Positions 58,559 to 64,000 of a stretch of DNA of 64,000 nt are shown piece by piece; position 1 is the first letter of the stretch; the number at the start of each line of letters is the position of its first letter. The stretch spans positions 17,272,590 to 17,336,589 of the forward strand of contig CM038921.1 in NCBI GenBank assembly GCA_021904315.1, written 5' to 3'. The notes under the pieces are model-generated. The model was not told the origin of the DNA, did not search any database, and worked only from the letters and a program-made list of their open reading frames with translations. The stretch comes from Sphagnum magellanicum (taxonomy: Eukaryota; Streptophyta; Sphagnopsida; Sphagnales; Sphagnaceae). Position numbers and translations under genes: made by a program.

Positions 58559-60555
58559 CCATGTAATTTATCTTTTCTTATTGAAGTCATGTTTGCAAGC
58601 CTTAAGATATGGAACAAACTAGTTGCACCTTCCAACATGTAAGTATAGTATAGTATAAATGTGAAGGCGACATCCACAATGTAAAATTAAATGAGATTCT
58701 AAAATATAAAATATAGTTCTAAAATAATATCATTTCTTTGAATTTTTTTGTATGTCAAATTGTAAGCATTAATCTTTTGAACATACATATGAAAAGAACC
58801 ATCAAATCTACCTAAGAAATTCATTTCGTAATTTTTTTATTTCACTTACTATGTTATCATGGCAATTAATGGTTGCAGGTGGATTGTGTAAATTTGCCAT
58901 CCAATGCCCCTACTTATCATGGCAATTAACAATTAAACAAGAGGTTAGTTTGGGACGGATGTAGGAGCATTGAAATTACAAAATGAAACAAATGAATGTG
59001 GGCAACTACTAACAAGACCGGGTAGATGCAAAGTAAAGTGGCTCAAACCTTTGAGGATAAAAACATCACCCATATTCCATATTTGACAAGATTTGACTAG
59101 CTCAAGAACTAACCAAACTAAAAACCCTTTGATTTGATATTATTTTTCAAAAGTAAATGCATATTCTGTTGGAGGCCCCTATTCTATGCTTCTTTCAAAA
59201 AAAACTTGTTTAGGAAACCCTAATTTGAGGTAGCTATGGTCTTTATGAATTTTAAGGACTTTCATGCTATTTGAAAGTCCATAACGAAAACAATTATAAA
59301 TCATATGATGTCAATCTTTTCAAACTTGTGTTTTTAAAAGAAATACTCATCATATTCCAATCATTTGAAAGTCCATATACAAAAACTATAGCTAGTCAAC
59401 AAGTCCAAAACTTTGACTTCCAAAGACCATAACAATTTTACCTTTATGAGTTATGCAAAATAATTTATATTTTCGTTCATAATTAAGCTAACAATTTAAA
59501 CTCAAGTCCCTCTTTCTTTCATGTCATTTAACATTCTGAGAAATGCATAAAATAATTTTTTGACATAAGACTTCCTACATAATTCCTGTTGCCTTTCAAA
59601 TGAATGATTTTTCAACAAAATTTTATGTTTTCACACTTACACTTGTTTGAGTGAAAACCCTTGTCTAATTTTTTTGGTGAAATCGCATAAATGAAACTTT
59701 TTAAATAGAATTTTAATGGTACAATCAACTCATATTTAATATATGATTGAGTATTTCATCAAGTTTCATAATCATGGTTTTTGGATTATATTTGCACTTT
59801 GTAGTATATTAGTACAACTACAATTTTCTCATTAGTATAATTTTTAATCATTTAACATCAATCTCAAAGTTAGTTTTTTGTTCACAATCTTATTATTTGG
59901 GTTTGGAACTAACTTATTCCAACTACAATTTTTTTAAAACCCTTTCAATATTAACTTGGTGGAAGTTCAAACACACATAATTTCCAAAATATATATATTT
60001 GACAACAATTATTTACCATAATAGTGTGTTTTCACTCAAATGTTGAAATTTTCACAAAATTTTTTAAATAATTTTTTTGTGAAGGAAATTAAAAAACACT
60101 TTAAAAATATTCTAGAAATATTTTATTTTTGAGAAAAGTTAACTGGTTATTTGATAGACATTGTTGAAATTGCCTTTGTATTATAGTATTTGAAATTTAA
60201 AAATCAAAGAACCTTTGCTTTTGATTTTTTAAAAAATTTGGGAATCACATAATAAGTTTAGTTATGATTTTTGCCAAAATTTGAAAGATGATGGTTCCTT
60301 GCTAGGCTAATTATTTGTCAACAAAAAAATGATGTTCATATACAATGGTTATTGAAGGCAATGAACCTTGCCATGTCACATTCTTATGGTAGTTGTGAAT
60401 TCCTTCTTTGAATTTGCAAAATATTACCATATGAGTAGGGATGCTATTAGTTTAAAGTGAATGATTATTTGTGTATTTCAACATTGAAATACACCACACA
60501 TCTCACATAATGTACACATGGTGTAACCCTAAATGAGATCACATCAACTTTTGGG
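54898..60555. repeat. AT-rich spacer with (TG)20 microsatellite
   Basis: A TG run occupies 58517-58557. Telomere-like GGGTTTAGGG lies at about 57848 and AAACCCTAAACCCC at about 56139. No gene-like frame or transposon was recognised in these 5.6 kb. Confidence 0.5.
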
Positions 60556-61323
60556 TGTCACGGATCAGGGAAATGGAAGGTTGGTTAGTTGAGCCGTTTG
60601 TTTTCGTGACGGCTGCTTTTACTGTACTCTTGAATGGGAAGCTTGGTTGATTTGGGAGAGGAGTGAGGTACTGGGTGGTTTGCATGGCGGCTGCAATGAA
60701 TGGGTAAGGAGCTTGTGTGGCAGCTCCGAATTATGGCTAGGGTCGGCGATGCCATCATGGAGAATGGCGGGCTGATTATGGAGGATGGCTGAAGCTTCCA
60801 GAAAAAGCTTACGATGGTGAAGGAGGGGGAGGGAAGAACGGGGTTCAGAGGAAGGCGAGGGTATGGAGAAAAGAGGAAGGAGTTGTTGAGAGGGGGAGTT
60901 TAGCCGACTGTTTTTTTTCCGCTGCGTCTGAGGTCGAGTGGGGCTCTTATTGCAGAGATAAACGAGAGGGATTGGAGAGAGCGAGGACGAGACTCGGAGA
61001 ATGATCCGACCATCTCCTTTAGTTTTTGTGAACTGCTGATAACTAGAACTGCTCGCGCTGTCGAGGATGTACATGTTTTTCTATGAATGAGAATCAAATT
61101 TTCCTTTTGAGATCGCATCTGTATGGAAATGCATGATAGGGGTCGTGAGTTGTCGAATTGTTGTGTGGATGTGTTGGACAGTCTGTGAATTATTGAGGAA
61201 TCAAGGAGGACAATGAGAAGCTCTGAGTGATGGGCATGGAAGGTTATTAGTGGGTGTGAGCTCGATCTGCAGAACGTCGATGTCAGGGTCCGCATCAGTG
61301 GGTGTATGAGTCTTCTGTTTTCA
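60556..61323 (+). mobile_element. probable 5' LTR of a Ty3/gypsy element
   Basis: It starts TGTCACGGAT (60556), where sequence turns from AT-rich spacer to GC-richer DNA, and is taken to end at TTTTCA (61323), 15 bases before the primer site. TG...CA ends fit an LTR. The left end is fairly convincing; the right end is a guess because the 3' LTR is outside the window. Open frames on the minus strand here (60619-61295) are not supported as genes. Confidence 0.6.
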
Positions 61324-61338
61324 CTGGACCCTTTCTTT

Positions 61339-61350
61339 TGGTATCAGAGC
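61339..61350 (+). other. primer binding site for initiator Met-tRNA
   Basis: TGGTATCAGAGC is the complement of the 3' end of plant initiator methionine tRNA and is the usual minus-strand primer site of plant LTR retrotransposons. It lies between the LTR and the leader reading frames. Confidence 0.9.
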
Positions 61351-61411
61351 TGGTTGCGTAGTTGAGGCCAGTAGAGCGCTTGTGTCAGTCGAAGTAATAT
61401 GAGATGCATGA

Positions 61412-61934
61412 ATGATGTCTTCGCCTAGTGGAGAAGAGATTCCTGAGGAACTCTTGACACAGGAGAATCGTGAACTGAACTTGGTTCGTAGGTTCAATTT
61501 CTGGACTATTCCGAGCAGGCCACAAAGGGGGCCCGTGATCTTACAATTACTAGGTTTTGGTGTAGTTAGGATTGTGGGCATAAAACCTGACCAAACTCGG
61601 GTTGGGGACATCGTTGTGGAAGTAGTTCACAGTGGATTTTACACCAATGCAAGGGTCTGGGTGAAAGTGACAGATGGCGCAAGGGGGTGGGCTTGGACCT
61701 CAGAACTCCAGGACAACTTCTACTTCACTTCCTACCTTGCGTAAGGTCGCTCCTGAACTTGCAGAAAGACAACGCAGTGTCCCAAGACTGGGGGACATAT
61801 GGATTCCTAGATCGGAGGTGTCACCGAACCATTTTGTGAGGCTGTACATACCTGGGGTAGAAGACCTGTTTCAGGAAAGAGATCGATTGGTTCGCGTGCA
61901 GCATAGCGGGTCGAGATCCCGACTGATTAGTTAG
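61412..61934 (+). pseudogene. extra reading frame between primer site and gag, frameshifted
   Basis: An ATG frame of 110 codons (61412-61744) runs into an overlapping frame (61674-61934) shifted by one. The two read as one protein if a single indel near 61710-61745 is assumed. The first part contains NLVRRFNFWTIPSRPQRGP, VVRIVGIKPDQ and ARVWVKVTDGARGWAW; the second APELAERQRSVPRLGDIWIP and NHFVRLYIPGVEDLFQERD. After a TAG at 61932 the frame stays open to about 62070. It is not gag, which starts at 62208, and I recognise no domain. The beta-rich, Trp/Val-rich pattern is merely suggestive of a small barrel fold. A pre-gag reading frame is unusual for this retrotransposon class. Confidence 0.5.
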
Positions 61935-62207
61935 AGAGTGTGGCGGACTCAGGATGGGAAATGGCGATTCCAGCAGCAATCGACGAATGAGCAGCATTTC
62001 TCTACCCTTCCTTCAACTTGTGAACCTCTGAGACCTGTGCATGAAGGAGCTCAGTCTGAGTTCAGTGTGTAGTCCGATGTTTGTGTTGGTGTAGTCAGAG
62101 TTGGACTCCAGCAAATGAGCAGTTGTTAAGCTTGTACATTTTGTCTAAAGATTTTGTGTCTATAATTAGTTTTGCAGTTTTCTCGGTCCTCATTACGCAT
62201 CTTCAGG

Positions 62208-64000
62208 ATGACGAGTCCACAGGGTATGGATGAGTTGTTATGGGGACGCGATCATGAAGACGTTAGTGATTGGGCTGAACGGCTCAGTATGGCGGCTGAG
62301 GTGCGTGACCTCAATGCGGATAAGCTTTTCAAGATTGCCAAGCTCAACTTGCGAGGCAAAGCTCGGGAGTGGTTCCGAAAGCTGCAGCCAGCGCCGGCCC
62401 ACTGGCTTGAGCTGAGAACACGGATTTTGCAGAAGTATGGCCATGTGGACACTGATGACATTCGAATGAAGCTAGATGTCATCAAACAGGAACCCAAGGA
62501 GCGGGTGCAGAAATATTTTGAGCGATTGGATAAGCTGTTTCAGCGGGGAAAGATTCCGGATGCTGAATAGAGGAGGAGATTCATGGGTAAGTTGAGACCC
62601 GAGATTAGAAAGATATGCGTTGTTAGGACATATACTGACATCGAAGAGATGGTGGGTGCTGCCACAGAACTTGAAAGGGTGCTGGGTGAGCTCGGCGAAA
62701 CTCCATATGAACCTCTAAGAGAAGAGCAGGAGGAAGGAGTCGCAGAGACAATGATGGAGAAGCAAGTGAATGCTTTCAATGATACGCTTGTCAATTTCAT
62801 GAAGGGGAATGTGTCTAGACCTGTCACATCGTCCTCTTCTAGCATGTCTACAATGTGCCAGATTTGTAGAGGAGGAGACCACACTACCTTAGCATGTCCG
62901 AGGCTCAATGAACCCCGGCCCAAATGTGCCAAATGTGGGATGCCGCATAGGACAGAGAATTATGGTGTGAAGTGTTCTTTCTGTGCAGGATTAGGGCATT
63001 CAGAGGACAGATGCTGGAAGAAGCCAAGGGATGGGAAGATGCACCCCGAATCAGCTAACTTCCTAGAAGTGATGCTGGATGATGAGGAAGCGACTCTTCA
63101 ACAGCTTAATGAGCTGTGTGGGAGTGAGAATTTGTTCTCCTACACTCGGATACCAAGGAGAAGGAATCCTGTGGAGGTTACGCCAGCAGCGTCTGGACTG
63201 ACAGCCGACGCTACAATTGTGGGAGCAGAAGGCAATCGGGAAGGATCTGTCAAGTCTAAGATTCTCTCCCACTTTATCAAAGGAAAGGTATCATTGACGC
63301 TGATGGAGACAGTGATGATGATACCAGGAGAACTGGAGCACCTTGAGAATCTTGTGAAGGTAGCTCGAAGAAAGAAGGACGCGGAGGCGGCGAGCACGCA
63401 AGTGACGATGGTGTCAGCCGTCCCAACACTCAAGTGCCTGTGCATCAGCAAGACGCACAGGAGCAAGACACTCCACCTTTCGATGGAAGTGAATCAATGT
63501 TTAATTGAAGGATTGGTGGACACTGGAGCATCCATGTCGGTCATGGCAGCTGCAGTGGTTAGGGAACTGGGTCTAATGCATTTGGTGACTGGATCGGAAG
63601 CTTACAAGACGGCTTCAGGTACCCTTACACAAGCACTCGGCCGAATTGAGGAGGTGTCGATAAAAGTTGGCGAGGTACAATGAAGGATGACATTCATGGT
63701 TGTGGATACTGATAGTTATGATGTTTTGTTCGGGCTTGATCTGCTGATCAAGATTGGTGCGATTGTGGATGTAGAACAGGGGCTGATCCAAGTCAAGCGG
63801 GGTCCTGGCGCTGATGTGGAAGTGCTGCCACTCACCATGGTAAACCTGTTGCAGAGGTCAGGATCTGCCAAGGGTGACCACCAAGATGAGTGTGTTCAGA
63901 AACAGGCACCTGGAATTGTGGAAGTGAAGAGGGGAACATCCTATTTATCTCGGCAGGACACGGATGAACAGTTAGCTAAGCTGGAATCTAAGTCAGATTC
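62208..64000 (+). pseudogene. Ty3/gypsy gag and protease region with two in-frame stops
   Basis: One continuous frame broken by TAG (62568-62570) and TGA (63681-63683). The gag part starts at ATG 62208 (the frame is open from 62172) and has the retrotransposon gag pattern: DVSDWAERLSMAAEV, AREWFRKLQPAPAHWLELR, ILQKYGHV, KERVQKYFERLDKLFQ. Past the TAG it resumes RRRFMGKLRPEIRKICVV, followed by two CX2CX4HX4C zinc knuckles (CQICRGGDHTTLAC from 62856 and CSFCAGLGHSEDRC from 62973) with a third cysteine cluster between. Farther on is the aspartic protease motif LVDTGASMSVM (active site DTGAS at 63519-63533). Past the TGA the frame continues MTFMVVDTDSYDVLFGLDLL, the second half of the protease. 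Reverse transcriptase and integrase would lie beyond the window edge. TAG is one transition from CAG (Gln), so decay is more likely than programmed readthrough. Confidence 0.88.

Noticed and set aside
60619..61295. Minus-strand frames of 151 and 131 codons
   Set aside because: They lie in the probable LTR, are antisense to the element and resemble no protein.

Overview
This is a gene-poor, AT-rich stretch of plant nuclear DNA. Three signs point to a large plant genome: decayed copies of plant-specific genes (a cinnamate 4-hydroxylase P450 and a DYW-type pentatricopeptide repeat protein), a Ty3/gypsy element with the plant initiator-Met primer site, and long AT-rich spacers full of old transposons and minisatellites. 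The gag type and the presence of an HSPA12-type Hsp70 suggest a gymnosperm or another early-diverging land plant. That placement is inference and was not tested by search.

Two genes look intact. At 22.7-24.7 kb (+) there is a single-exon gene for a 665-residue HSPA12-like Hsp70 ATPase. At 50.3-53.7 kb (+) there is an eight-exon gene for a 283-residue TLC-domain membrane protein. Its exons are too short to appear as long reading frames and were assembled here from splice sites and reading phase. The two genes show no sign of working together.

Broken genes: a PIF/Harbinger transposase (1.1-2.2 kb, -), a hAT-like transposase (9.0-9.6 kb, -), a PPR-DYW gene (17.7-18.65 kb, +) and a cinnamate 4-hydroxylase gene in two pieces. 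Exons 1-2 of the latter lie at 25.8-26.6 kb (-) and exon 3 at 35.0-35.6 kb (+), an arrangement expected from one inversion with a breakpoint in intron 2. The right edge (60.6-64.0 kb, +) holds the 5' part of a Ty3/gypsy retrotransposon: LTR, primer site, an extra frameshifted reading frame before gag, gag with zinc knuckles, and the start of the protease, with two in-frame stops.

The most striking structure is an imperfect palindrome of about 5.8 kb at 40.9-46.7 kb, whose arms carry different numbers of tandem repeats. A second long inverted repeat (arms about 0.75 kb, 4.14-4.89 and 9.98-11.25 kb) encloses about 5 kb. One of its arms is interrupted by a member of a small terminal-inverted-repeat element family with two other copies in the window. 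Further findings are a 500-bp element with 22-bp perfect terminal inverted repeats and GTAG-rich interior (38.56-39.06 kb), several short near-perfect hairpins and many minisatellites. Between these features most of the sequence shows nothing I can name.
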